Part shown: piece after piece, positions 44,319-52,397 of the stretch
Layout of the letters: every line of letters begins with the position of its first letter
Numbering within the stretch: the first letter of the stretch is position 1
Source of the DNA: Chitinophaga oryzae
Lineage (GTDB): Bacteria > Bacteroidota > Bacteroidia > Chitinophagales > Chitinophagaceae
Direction of reading: 5' to 3'
Assembly (NCBI RefSeq): GCF_012516375.2
Contig: NZ_CP051204.2
Coordinates: 6,696,001 to 6,760,000 of the forward strand
Length of the DNA: 64,000 bases
The notes under the pieces: model-generated
Databases searched by the model: none
What the model was told of the DNA's origin: nothing
What the model saw: only the letters and a program-made list of their open reading frames with translations
Translations under genes and position numbers: made by a program

Positions 44319-45457
44319 ACGATACCCAGTTTTTCCTGTATAATCTCCAAAAACCGACGGGCCACCACCCGGTAGTCAAAGCGCTGTTTCACGCGGGCCC
44401 TTCCCGCGGCGCCCATCTGTATCCGCAGGTCCCTGTTGAGCAGCAACTCGCTGAGATGCGCAGCGATATCTGCCGCATCGGCCCGGTAGTCGACGGTACG
44501 GGGCCTGTCGAATACCACGGTACGCCTGCCTTCATAGCCGGACTCCGTGCCTACCACCACCTCATGTAATACCACCTCCCGGGCAACTCCGGCCAGCAGG
44601 GCCGTTTCTCCGTGCACCAGCGTATCCAGCATACCCATAGCGCGCATACTGACGACAGGTTTACCACAGGCGCCCGCTTCCACCTGCGTCATACCGAAGC
44701 CCTCCAGCCGGGAAGGTGCGGCGTAGATATCGCAAGCCCCTATCAGGTACGGCATGAAGTTGCGCGAAATTTTATATTGCGTATAGATCACCTGCCGGTC
44801 AATTCCCAGTTCACGCGCCAGCTGTATGTCCGCTTCGTTCTGATTGTCTGTCCGCTCCTGCGGCCATACCTTGCAGACATATTTCCACGGCGGCATCCTG
44901 CCGTTGAGCTGTGCCAGCGCATGCATTACCTCCTGTGCGCCCTTTGAAGCCGCATCGCCGCCAATGGTGAGGATCATCAGCTCGTGCTCCCCGATGCCCA
45001 GCGCTTCTCTTACAGCGGCCACTTTAGGATCGGTGGCCGGAAAAGGATGGAACGCGTCCGTATCACATCCTACCGGCAGCACTTCAATATGTCTGCCGCT
45101 GATGCCATCGCGGACATACATTTCTTTTACCCAGTTGGAGGTGACCAGCAGCAGCGGCAGGGCGTTGAGCACGTCCTGGTAGTTGGCGATGTAACCATCG
45201 GCTACCAGCCAGGGCACTGCCGTACAACCGAAACGCTGCGGATGCAGCACCAGGTGAGGAACATATCCCCAATACCCAACGCCCGTGACCACATCGGGCC
45301 TGAACCAACGGTAATACCATTCTTTTTCCTGGTTGGATTCATAATGTACTGCCTGCACATCGACGCCGAGTTCTTTCAGGCCCCGGTACAGCAGGTCTCC
45401 CTGGGTGGCCAGGCCGCCAGGGCCCGCCGGATAGTCATATAACACGAGTACTTTCAT
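44315..45457 (-). CDS. GT4-family glycosyltransferase
   Basis: From ATG 45457 (MKVLVLYDYPAGPGG) the 380-residue protein has the GT-B fold of family GT4: an N-terminal acceptor domain with the glycine-rich loop and a C-terminal nucleotide-sugar domain with LTIGGDAASKGAQEVMHAL and the EX7E region in PSRLEGFGMTQVEAGACGKPVV. It should move a sugar from a nucleotide sugar to an unknown acceptor with retention. The chosen start overlaps the PIG-L gene stop by 4 bp (ATGA); the longer start at 45484 is less likely. It lacks the BshA-type N-terminal signature. Confidence 0.87.
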   Translation of the reverse strand: MKVLVLYDYPAGPGGLATQGDLLYRGLKELGVDVQAVHYESNQEKEWYYRWFRPDVVTGVGYWGYVPHLVLHPQRFGCTAVPWLVADGYIANYQDVLNALPLLLVTSNWVKEMYVRDGISGRHIEVLPVGCDTDAFHPFPATDPKVAAVREALGIGEHELMILTIGGDAASKGAQEVMHALAQLNGRMPPWKYVCKVWPQERTDNQNEADIQLARELGIDRQVIYTQYKISRNFMPYLIGACDIYAAPSRLEGFGMTQVEAGACGKPVVSMRAMGMLDTLVHGETALLAGVAREVVLHEVVVGTESGYEGRRTVVFDRPRTVDYRADAADIAAHLSELLLNRDLRIQMGAAGRARVKQRFDYRVVARRFLEIIQEKLGIV

Positions 45458-46098
45458 GGCAGGATACGGTTTCTGTTCAGCCATTGTGCCGCCTCCGCTA
45501 CCGTGCTGAACGTCCGGAATGCTTCCGCAGAGGGGGTAATCTTCGCTTCCCAGCTATCCTGACTAAATCCATATATATCGGTGATCAATGCTTTTTTCTG
45601 TTGATAGATGCCGGCCGGCAATGACAGGTAAAAATCTGCTGTGGGGTCTGCCAGCGGAAAATGACTGCGGTTGCCATCCTGATAGGCAAAAAACCAGAGC
45701 TCCGGTGAAGACAACCGCCGGTCCTGCCACAACTGAAACACCGCTTCGCTGACTTCCTCATGCCGGCGGTGCCTGGTATACTCTCCGCAAATGTTGTGGG
45801 TAATGATCAGGTCAAACTGTGTACAGGGCAACAGTCGCAGTACCTGTTCCGCCACAGCCGGTACGGACAGTGGCGCCTGCTCCGGGCCGTCGTCCATATC
45901 CGCCATTTTCCCTGTGGCCCCCAGCGCCTGTAAGACGGTGGCAAAGCGGGGCGCTCTGTCGGTATCACCTGCCCGGCAGATACAGGCTATAAAGCAGGCC
46001 CATTCAGGATGGCTCAGCAAGGTGCCGCCTGCCCACAACGTTTCATCGTCCGGATGCGCCACAATAACGGCCACCTTTTTCTGTCTTGAAGATTGCAT
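45454..46098 (-). CDS. PIG-L-family (LmbE-like) deacetylase
   Basis: The 214-residue protein holds the zinc-binding motif AHPDDE at residues 14-19 and a downstream His-rich segment GEYTRHRRHEEV that supplies the third ligand. Members remove the acetyl group from N-acetylglucosaminyl compounds (mycothiol, bacillithiol and GPI precursors, teicoplanin). It is the first gene of the operon, so its likely substrate is an N-acetyl sugar conjugate handled also by the following glycosyltransferase and glycosidase. No signal peptide. Confidence 0.9.
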   Translation of the reverse strand: MQSSRQKKVAVIVAHPDDETLWAGGTLLSHPEWACFIACICRAGDTDRAPRFATVLQALGATGKMADMDDGPEQAPLSVPAVAEQVLRLLPCTQFDLIITHNICGEYTRHRRHEEVSEAVFQLWQDRRLSSPELWFFAYQDGNRSHFPLADPTADFYLSLPAGIYQQKKALITDIYGFSQDSWEAKITPSAEAFRTFSTVAEAAQWLNRNRILP

Positions 46099-46236
46099 GG
46101 TTGCTCAGGTGATATACCGATGAGCAAGGCATCAAGAAACGTACCCGAACACGACAGGCTCTTTCATCATTGCCCGATGCCATACCGGGATTTTTCCCAA
46201 TAACAATTGATTAACCCCTGATTGTCATTTTGAATT

Positions 46237-46244
46237 TATTTTTG
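46237..46244 (+). promoter_or_regulatory. -7 element TATTTTTG for a small gene
   Basis: An exact TAnnTTTG match 61 bp before the ATG at 46306, in the gap next to the divergent PIG-L operon. Confidence 0.5.
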
Positions 46245-46305
46245 TCAGGCTATTCACCCATGGTTAGGAAGCCTAATATCAACCAACCATTCCTACAGCT
46301 ATTGT

Positions 46306-46539
46306 ATGAGCAGGAATAATGCTTTTTCAGACAAGAATGAAAAGCTGAAACACTATGCGACCATGGCGGCGCGCATGGATGAAAAGATGAACAGGCTGAT
46401 CGGCCGGGGCGCGTTTACCATACTCACGCTGGACCAGCTATCCCTTGACCCGTTAGGCAAGATGGATATGAATACGGAGCAGCTGCCGGCAGCCCGTCCC
46501 GGCGATTCACCGGGAGCATCGCACAAAGCGATACTGTAG
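46306..46539 (+). CDS. Small hypothetical protein
   Basis: The 77-residue frame (MSRNNAFSDKNEKLKHY start) has a charged helical first half and a proline-rich tail. It starts with ATG downstream of a TAnnTTTG element, which is the main support. No family is recognised and it may be lineage-specific. Confidence 0.45.
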   Translation: MSRNNAFSDKNEKLKHYATMAARMDEKMNRLIGRGAFTILTLDQLSLDPLGKMDMNTEQLPAARPGDSPGASHKAIL

Positions 46540-46983
46540 GCTTCTGCAACCACGCCTCCCGCACCTTACCCGCCGGCAGGCAAAATACCTCCGGCCGAAG
46601 GTCTTCGCACCACTTCCGTCATGACGGTACTATCAATCGTATGTGACGTACTGCTGCCCCTTCATGCCATGATGCCGCTGGCGCAAAAGATCAAAAGAAG
46701 TGCTGTTCTCTGGTATATCAGCAGCAACAGGCCCGAAGGGATACAAATACATACCGCCCCCTTCCGACAGGTGATCGACATCCGCCACAACAGGCGTTAT
46801 CAGTACCACCACTCCCGCAACGATACAGGCAACCTCCCTCCTTCAAGAGGCATTGCGTTACATTTACGCATTACATACCGCATACTGAAGTTACAGCCCT
46901 GCGATGGCGACGATGACGATGATGATGACTAATATTCTCCCTGCTATAGAGAATATTATCATTTAACCTTCAACCCTCTCTTC
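46540..46983. other. Intergenic region with simple repeat and inverted repeat
   Basis: This 444-bp stretch has no convincing gene. A 103-codon plus-strand frame (46621-46932) ends in eight acidic Asp codons made by a GAT/GAC triplet run at 46907-46929 and has no family-like features. Just after it, a perfect 10-bp inverted repeat (46930-46939 with 46949-46958) precedes the gene at 46984. Confidence 0.5.
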
Positions 46984-47211
46984 ATGTATAAAAAGGAAGA
47001 AGCCCTTCAATTTGTAAACGGGATGATTACCGATATGGAGGCGAAACGCAACAGGAGTGATCAGGACAGCGACGAACTGGAACTGTGGAAAATACATCGT
47101 GACCAGATCATGGCGGCGGCTTCTGATGAAGCGCTCTGCAAACGCATCGTTTTCATGAGAAAAACAATGGTTGATCTGGGGCTTGGCCATAAACTTCGTC
47201 ACGCTCCATAA
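46984..47211 (+). CDS. Small charged hypothetical protein
   Basis: The 75-residue protein (MYKKEEALQFVNGMITDMEAKRNRSDQDSDELELW) is all-helical and charged, without signal peptide or known motif. A strong terminator follows 17 bp after the stop, and the frame has a normal start, so it is probably real. It is convergent with the type III PKS operon. Confidence 0.6.
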   Translation: MYKKEEALQFVNGMITDMEAKRNRSDQDSDELELWKIHRDQIMAAASDEALCKRIVFMRKTMVDLGLGHKLRHAP

Positions 47212-47228
47212 AAAAACCTGCTATCAAA

Positions 47229-47257
47229 AAAAGGAGTGGCCGCTGGCTACTCCTTTT
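47229..47257. terminator. Bidirectional terminator at the end of the type III PKS operon
   Basis: AAAAGGAGTGGCC pairs with GGCTACTCCTTTT (one G-T wobble) around a GCT loop. T-runs lie on both sides, so it serves both the small plus-strand gene and the minus-strand operon, whose last stop codon is at 47262. Confidence 0.8.
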
Positions 47258-47261
47258 GTAT

Positions 47262-47756
47262 TTATATCTTCAGGCTGACCATCTCCCGGTAATCGCCATG
47301 GTGACTGACCGACGCCGGCCGGACATCTCCGCCGGTATCCCGGACAAAGGGCACGCCCGCTTCATCTTTCAGCAACTCCTCTCCCGGCCCCTGCCGGTAT
47401 ACGACCTGCGGCCACCAATGAGCTGAAGCTACGGCTACCGTATGCAGGCAATCACCGGCAACGACTGTACGAAAGGGAAAATACCGGTCTTTATAATGCA
47501 CCGTGCCCGCCTCTCCTCCGCAGAGCTGCACCCGGTATCGCAGCGGCGCATATATCCGCTGCCGTGTGTCCCGGTGGATGATCTTATACGCCGCCTCCTT
47601 GGCGCTCCACAGCTGCCATATCATCCGGTCCGGATCAGCAGCCTGCCCGATCAGCAGCTGTTCTCCCGGAGAGAATATTTTATCCAGGTAGCCTTTCCGG
47701 CGCCAGTTACTTTCCACTGCCGCCAGCCGGAGGTCTACCACGTCATTGCCGATCAT
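47262..47756 (-). CDS. 4'-phosphopantetheinyl transferase of the type III PKS cluster
   Basis: This 164-residue protein carries IGNDVVDL at the N-terminus (Mg2+-binding Asp5 region) and WSAKEAAYK at residues 50-58, the two signatures of the Sfp/AcpS superfamily. It should load phosphopantetheine onto the ACP encoded just before it; the two genes overlap by 4 bp, which points to a dedicated pair. The C-terminal part includes PASVSHHGDY. It is the last gene of the operon. Confidence 0.88.
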   Translation of the reverse strand: MIGNDVVDLRLAAVESNWRRKGYLDKIFSPGEQLLIGQAADPDRMIWQLWSAKEAAYKIIHRDTRQRIYAPLRYRVQLCGGEAGTVHYKDRYFPFRTVVAGDCLHTVAVASAHWWPQVVYRQGPGEELLKDEAGVPFVRDTGGDVRPASVSHHGDYREMVSLKI

Positions 47757-48007
47757 GGCGCCGCCAGCTTGTTTTCCACCACTTCCATCGCCGCACGTAC
47801 GTTGATCATCTTTTCCATGGACTCGTTATCGATGACGATGTTAAATTTCTCTTCCACATCCAGCACCACATCCACCAGGTTGGCAGAGTTGATTTTCAGG
47901 TCACGGAGGAAGTCCGTGTCTTCATTGAGTGTTGCCAGCGCCTCGGGATTTTTGGTATAAGGCGCCACCACTTCCTTAATAGTGGCCATTAAGGCTGTTT
48001 TATCCAT
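47753..48007 (-). CDS. Acyl carrier protein of the type III PKS cluster
   Basis: From ATG 48007 this 84-residue acidic protein has the four-helix ACP pattern. Ser41 in KINSANLVDVVLDVEEKF is at the phosphopantetheine site; the usual DSL is replaced by NSA, which marks it as different from housekeeping AcpP. The ATG at 48040 would overlap the KAS gene and is not favoured. It lies 4 bp after the KAS gene and overlaps the transferase gene by 4 bp. Confidence 0.9.
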   Translation of the reverse strand: MDKTALMATIKEVVAPYTKNPEALATLNEDTDFLRDLKINSANLVDVVLDVEEKFNIVIDNESMEKMINVRAAMEVVENKLAAP

Positions 48008-48011
48008 GATA

Positions 48012-49286
48012 TCAGGGTTTATATTTTTTAAGAATAACACAGGCGTTCACATCACCAAAACCGAAACTGGCTTTGGCAATCACCTGAAGGTCTTTATATA
48101 CCAGTTGCTGCGGTATCTTTTCCCGCGGCACGATGGCCGCGATCTCCGGATGCAGGTCTTCGCTGTTGATATTGGGAAACAGAAAACCCTGTTGCAGCTG
48201 CAATACCGCTGCCACCAGCTCTATACTGCCGGATGCGCTGAGGCAATGTCCGACCAGGCATTTGAGCGCATTGACATAGGGGAACTTCGTTCCGCTCCTG
48301 TTGAGCGCAAGGCTCCAGTTCACCACTTCCGTGGCATCTTTGCTGGTGGCCGTCAGATGGCCGTTGATAGCATCTATTTCATCGGGATGTATGCCTGCTT
48401 CGCGAACGGCTTCCCGGATACAACGCTGCACCGCTTCGCTGTTGGGAGCCGTCATGCTGCCTTCATTGCGTTGCCCGCCGGAATTCACATGCCCGCCGGC
48501 AATCTCCGCATAAATCGTCGCGTTTCTTTCCAGCGCGCTCTCCAGCGATTCCACCACCAGCGCGCCGGCTCCCGCTCCGGGTACAAACCCGCTGGCGGTG
48601 GCGCTCATGGGCCTGGAACCGGCGGCGGGCCTGTCGTTATTTTTGAAGGTACATACTTTCATGGCATCGAAGCCGCCCCATACGTAAGGGCCGCCGTCGG
48701 TGGTGCTGCCGGCCAGTATCCGCCGCGCCTTGCCGGCACGTATCCGGTCGTAGGCCATCAGCAGACTCTCTGCGCCGGTAGTACAGGCCGATGAATTGGT
48801 GGTCACCTGGTTGCCCAGTGCCAGCTTGCCGCCGAGCCAGGCGCTGATGCCGCTGGCCATGGTCTGCGCAACAACGGTGCTGCCTAAACGCCGTACCTGC
48901 AGTTCATCCACCCGGTGAATGGCTTCCCGCATCTTATCTACCCCGGAAGAACCGGTGCCGAATATCACGCCGCTGTCCCAGTCGGGCTGCTGCGCTTCTT
49001 TCCCTCCCGGCAAACGGGCGTCCTGCCAGGCTTCCATGCCTGCCATTACGCCATATAACACCGCTCCGCTGTTGAAACCTTTCAGTTCCAGCGGATCAAA
49101 ATACTGCAGCTTCAACGCTTCTGTCACCTCCGGCGTTCCGGCTATGCGGCAGGAAAAATCCAGCGCCTCCAGCTGCGGATCAAAACGGATACCCGATATT
49201 CCCTGCTTCACCGCTTCGGTAAAAGCAGGAATGCCCGTTCCGTTGGGGGCTACCACGCCCATCCCTGTTATCACTACTCTCTCCAT
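48012..49286 (-). CDS. Beta-ketoacyl-ACP synthase (FabF-like) of the type III PKS cluster
   Basis: The 424-residue thiolase-fold enzyme has the complete Cys-His-His set: Cys168 in NSSACTTG, His310 in NGHLTAT and His347 in LVGHCLSASG, with Lys342. It should condense malonyl-ACP with an acyl chain. The local words differ from housekeeping FabF (NAHGTST becomes NGHLTAT, and KSxxGH becomes KCLVGH), which suggests a special chain length or partner. It lies between the dehydratase and ACP genes, without a malonyltransferase or ketoreductase gene nearby. Confidence 0.92.
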   Translation of the reverse strand: MERVVITGMGVVAPNGTGIPAFTEAVKQGISGIRFDPQLEALDFSCRIAGTPEVTEALKLQYFDPLELKGFNSGAVLYGVMAGMEAWQDARLPGGKEAQQPDWDSGVIFGTGSSGVDKMREAIHRVDELQVRRLGSTVVAQTMASGISAWLGGKLALGNQVTTNSSACTTGAESLLMAYDRIRAGKARRILAGSTTDGGPYVWGGFDAMKVCTFKNNDRPAAGSRPMSATASGFVPGAGAGALVVESLESALERNATIYAEIAGGHVNSGGQRNEGSMTAPNSEAVQRCIREAVREAGIHPDEIDAINGHLTATSKDATEVVNWSLALNRSGTKFPYVNALKCLVGHCLSASGSIELVAAVLQLQQGFLFPNINSEDLHPEIAAIVPREKIPQQLVYKDLQVIAKASFGFGDVNACVILKKYKP

Positions 49287-49294
49287 CTGCTGTC

Positions 49295-49322
49295 AATTAC
49301 GAATTACGAATTACAAATTACG
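49295..49322. repeat. Four tandem 7-bp repeats across a stop codon
   Basis: AATTACG, AATTACG, AATTACA and AATTACG follow each other without gaps. The array fills the gap between the KAS and dehydratase genes and includes the dehydratase stop codon (49311-49313). Change in copy number would alter spacing and possibly the last residues of the dehydratase. Confidence 0.75.
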
Positions 49323-49754
49323 ATTGACGGGAGGAACGATCATGCCGGCGATCTCCCCGCTGCTGACGGTCTCCCCCTGTACATTGACCATCGTTACCCG
49401 GCATTTTAGTTTACCAAAACGGAAATATATTTTTTCGCCGGTCACCGTGACTTTCTCTCCAGGCAATACCGGCCGCATAAACTCCACATGGATGGAGGTA
49501 AGGCCGAAAGACACGCCCTCCGGGCCTCCGGTGAGATAGATGCCGAGGCATACCAGTCCGATCTGCGCCATTACTTCCGTCAGCAGCACACCGGGCGTCA
49601 CCGGGTATCCTTTAAAATGTCCTTTGTAACAATCCATGTCCGGGCGGAAAGTAAAACTTCCTGTCACCTGCTGTTCGTCAATTGCTTCGAGCGTATCCAC
49701 AAACAGGAAAGGTGCGCTGTAGGGTAATTTTTCCAGTATAGCTGCTGTCGTCAT
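49311..49754 (-). CDS. 3-hydroxyacyl-ACP dehydratase, FabZ-like hotdog protein
   Basis: The 147-residue protein has one hotdog domain with the catalytic His46 in YKGHFKGYPVTPG and Glu60 in LLTEVMAQIG, as in FabZ (GHFPxxPVxPG...EAxAQ). It should remove water from 3-hydroxyacyl-ACP in the cluster's own chain-building cycle. It starts 8 bp after the enoyl reductase gene and ends inside the tandem 7-mer repeat. Confidence 0.9.
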   Translation of the reverse strand: MTTAAILEKLPYSAPFLFVDTLEAIDEQQVTGSFTFRPDMDCYKGHFKGYPVTPGVLLTEVMAQIGLVCLGIYLTGGPEGVSFGLTSIHVEFMRPVLPGEKVTVTGEKIYFRFGKLKCRVTMVNVQGETVSSGEIAGMIVPPVNRNL

Positions 49755-49762
49755 AAATCCGT

Positions 49763-50554
49763 TTACTGTATATGTGCGCCGCCGTCTACCGGGATCACGG
49801 CCCCGTTCACCCAGGCGGCTTCATCTTTGCATAAAAGGTATACCATATTGGCCACATCTTCCGCGGTGGTCAGCCGGCCGAATGGACTGCGGGCCACGCT
49901 ATGCGCCAGCAGCTGCTCATGGCCGGGGATCATGCGCAGGGAGCGGGTGTCTGTTACCCCGGCCTGTATACAGTTGGACCGTATGCCATAGCGGGCAAAC
50001 TCCAGCGCGATGCTGCGGCTGATAGCTTCCAGCGCAGCTTTGGCTGCAGATACCGCCGCATAGTGTTTCCAGGCGCGGTGGCTCCCTTCGCTGGTAAACG
50101 ATAATACACGGGCATCTGCGGCAAAAAGCCCCTGTTCCCACGTCTCCCTTGTCCAGTCGTACAGGCTCACCGCCATATGGTCCAGCGTGATCATCAGATC
50201 GTCCGTCTGCAGTGCGGGTGCATCCGTCATCGCTTTCAGCGTGCCTTTGGCCACGCTGTGCAACAGGCAACGGACACGCCCCTGCGGTCCCATTTTTTTC
50301 TGCAGCTCCTGTAATACGAGCGTACGCCGCTCCGCCTGTGCCGCGTTGATATTAAACGTCACCACCTGTACGCCGGTTGCCCGCAGCGCTTCAAATGCGG
50401 CGTTCACCGTTTCCATTTCTATGCCGGCATTGCGGTGCACGATACATACATGCATACCGTGCGCCGCCAGCTTAAAGGCTGACGCCAGCCCTAACCCGCT
50501 GCTGCCGCCCAGCACGAGCGCCCAGTATTCTTTCGATGCAAACTCTTTTACCAT
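49763..50554 (-). CDS. SDR enoyl-ACP reductase, FabL-like
   Basis: This 263-residue SDR has a nucleotide-binding loop GGSSGLGLA at 17-25 and the catalytic pair Tyr165...Lys172 in YAAVSAAKAALEA. The Y-x6-K spacing marks enoyl-ACP reductases (FabI/FabL), not ketoreductases (Y-x3-K), and the C-terminal part (RSNCIQAGVTDT...GAVIPVDGG) resembles Bacillus FabL. It should saturate the enoyl-ACP in the cluster's cycle. It overlaps the type III PKS gene by 7 bp. A FabG-like ketoreductase is not in the cluster and must come from elsewhere. Confidence 0.83.
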   Translation of the reverse strand: MVKEFASKEYWALVLGGSSGLGLASAFKLAAHGMHVCIVHRNAGIEMETVNAAFEALRATGVQVVTFNINAAQAERRTLVLQELQKKMGPQGRVRCLLHSVAKGTLKAMTDAPALQTDDLMITLDHMAVSLYDWTRETWEQGLFAADARVLSFTSEGSHRAWKHYAAVSAAKAALEAISRSIALEFARYGIRSNCIQAGVTDTRSLRMIPGHEQLLAHSVARSPFGRLTTAEDVANMVYLLCKDEAAWVNGAVIPVDGGAHIQ

Positions 50555-51600
50555 TGTAACAATATTCTTTGTGCGGAAAATCCGGGACCGAAACTCAGCA
50601 TCAGCCCTTTATCGCCCGGTGGCACCCCCCTGTCGAGAATACGCTCCAGCACATACAACACTGTGGCGCTTGACATGTTGCCATATAACCGCAATACTTC
50701 TTTGGTATCGTCAATATTTTTCCCGGAGCCGGCGAACAGCTCTTCCACCGTCTGGATAATCTTCCTTCCGCCGGGATGGAAGATCAGCTGGTTCACTTCT
50801 TCCATGGAGGTGCCGTGGCGCGCCAGGAAAGGATGGATGATATCGCCGAAATGCGCCGCTATCTGTTCAGGCACGGCAATGTCCAGCACCATCTGCAGGC
50901 CGGAGTTGGAGAGATGGAAACCCATCAGGTGCGTGGCATCGTAAAAGTGATACATCTCCGTGCCTATGATAGCCGGTCCGGCATCTTCTTCATGGGACGA
51001 CAAGATCACGCAGGCGGCGCCATCGCCGAAGATGGCAGCCGAGACAATATTGGCCATCGAAAAATCCTGATGCTGAAAGGTAGCCGTGGGCGATTCCACC
51101 GCCACCACTGCCGCACGTTTTCCCGGATTGGCCTTCAGGAAATTATAGGCGTAGATCATCCCCGAAACGCCGGCGGCGCAACCCATCTCCGTAACGGGCA
51201 ACCGTACAATGTCCTGCCGCATTTGCAGGGTATTGATCAGGTAAGCGTCCATAGAGGGGATCATAAAACCGGTACAGCTGACAGTGATGATAAAATCGAT
51301 ATCGCTCCCCTTCAGGCCCGCCTTTTCCAGCGCGCCCTGCAGACAACGCCGTCCGAGCTCCGTTCCTTCGCGGATATACAAATTGTTTTTTTCTTCAAAG
51401 GAGGTGCAACGGAACACTTCTTCCGCATTCATGATAGAATAGCGCTGGTCCACCGCTGCATTCTCAAAGATTTTTTTCACTTTTCTGATAAACCGTTCGT
51501 CTTGTCCGGCCAGCCACAGGTCCAGGTACGGCATGATTTCGCTGGTAGGCCTGGTATATGGCGGTAATGCCTTGGCTACTGATTGAATTTTTACGCTCAT
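50548..51600 (-). CDS. Type III polyketide synthase
   Basis: The 350-residue chalcone-synthase-fold enzyme has the catalytic triad Cys141 (TEMGCAAG), His275 (IFHPGGRK) and Asn308 (LYGNMSSA). It extends an acyl starter with malonyl units and cyclises the product. With dedicated fatty-acid genes downstream, the starter is probably a long acyl chain, giving an alkylresorcinol or alkylpyrone. Its ATG overlaps the methyltransferase stop by 4 bp, and its end overlaps the enoyl reductase start by 7 bp, so these genes are translationally coupled. Confidence 0.93.
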   Translation of the reverse strand: MSVKIQSVAKALPPYTRPTSEIMPYLDLWLAGQDERFIRKVKKIFENAAVDQRYSIMNAEEVFRCTSFEEKNNLYIREGTELGRRCLQGALEKAGLKGSDIDFIITVSCTGFMIPSMDAYLINTLQMRQDIVRLPVTEMGCAAGVSGMIYAYNFLKANPGKRAAVVAVESPTATFQHQDFSMANIVSAAIFGDGAACVILSSHEEDAGPAIIGTEMYHFYDATHLMGFHLSNSGLQMVLDIAVPEQIAAHFGDIIHPFLARHGTSMEEVNQLIFHPGGRKIIQTVEELFAGSGKNIDDTKEVLRLYGNMSSATVLYVLERILDRGVPPGDKGLMLSFGPGFSAQRILLQW

Positions 51601-52307
51601 AAATTAGATATAATCCATTGGTAACGGAAAGCCCATTTCCAGCGGAGGCTTTGACGCCTGATATTTAGTTTTTGTGACAGCTGCATCAGCTCCGACCGTT
51701 TGAATCCGCGCATGATGGAGGTCAGGCCGTCATAGCGCGTCATTTCTTCCAGGCGCAGTGCATAACACAGCAGTTGAAATAACCGGTAGGCCAGACCGCT
51801 GCGATGCAGGTCGTTGACCACAATTCCGGCAGATGCGCACCGGCGGAAATGCTGCATCAGCGCCAGTATCTCCGGATCGGTAAAATGGTGCAGCGTCAGT
51901 GTCAGCAGGAGAATGTCTCCCTCCATTTCAGGGACCGGGCCCTGCGTAACATCGAGGCAATGATAAGTGATTTCCGGGAAGTCAGCGGACAGTTCCCCTG
52001 CCAGGCGGACGGTGAACGGATTGGCATCGATGCCCGTCAGCCTCAGCTTCCATTGTTTTTTCCTGCCGTGTTCCGCGAGTGTCCGTAACATGTCGCCGTT
52101 GCCGCAGCCGATGTCCACGATACGTACTTCCCTGCCGGGGGGCAGGTGGCGCATCAGCATGTCTACGCCTTTTACCGTGATACGGTTGCCTCCCAGCCGC
52201 CGGTTGATCTGCGCTATCTTTTCCAGCGCCCGTTGCAGCCGTTCACCTTCCATGGAAAAATCATCCATGATTTCAGGCGCCAGTATACGCTGTGAGGTAT
52301 CAGGCAT
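51597..52307 (-). CDS. SAM-dependent methyltransferase of the type III PKS cluster
   Basis: The 236-residue class I methyltransferase has the SAM motif VDIGCGNGD at 64-72, and LTLTLHHF as motif IV-like segment. Its place between a flavoenzyme and a type III PKS gene parallels SrsB in the Streptomyces griseus srsABC phenolic-lipid operon, where the methyltransferase O-methylates an alkylresorcinol. It is coupled to the PKS gene by a 4-bp overlap. Substrate inferred only. Confidence 0.85.
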   Translation of the reverse strand: MPDTSQRILAPEIMDDFSMEGERLQRALEKIAQINRRLGGNRITVKGVDMLMRHLPPGREVRIVDIGCGNGDMLRTLAEHGRKKQWKLRLTGIDANPFTVRLAGELSADFPEITYHCLDVTQGPVPEMEGDILLLTLTLHHFTDPEILALMQHFRRCASAGIVVNDLHRSGLAYRLFQLLCYALRLEEMTRYDGLTSIMRGFKRSELMQLSQKLNIRRQSLRWKWAFRYQWIISNL

Positions 52308-52321
52308 ATGCTCATTTTAAT

Positions 52322-52395
52322 ATTTTGTTATTTGGTTATTTAAATATTTAAAATGACAACCTGGCTTAAATAATTAAATAACGAAATAATCAAAT
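52322..52395. repeat. Imperfect AT-rich palindrome inside the type III PKS operon
   Basis: Arms 52335-52351 and 52366-52382 are reverse complements with one mismatch, extended outward with one mismatch each (52328-52334 with 52383-52389). It fills the gap between the flavoenzyme and methyltransferase genes, where it could attenuate transcription. The core TTTGGTTATT is shared with the palindrome at 30628. Confidence 0.6.
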
Positions 52396-52397
52396 GA

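Noticed and set aside
43128..46098. Bacillithiol biosynthesis genes
   Set aside because: The glycosyltransferase lacks the BshA-type N-terminal signature and no BshC-like ligase is present; a six-hairpin glycosidase is in its place.
46621..46932. 103-codon frame ending in eight aspartates
   Set aside because: The end is a GAT/GAC triplet run, there is no promoter element or coding-like composition, and no recognisable motif.
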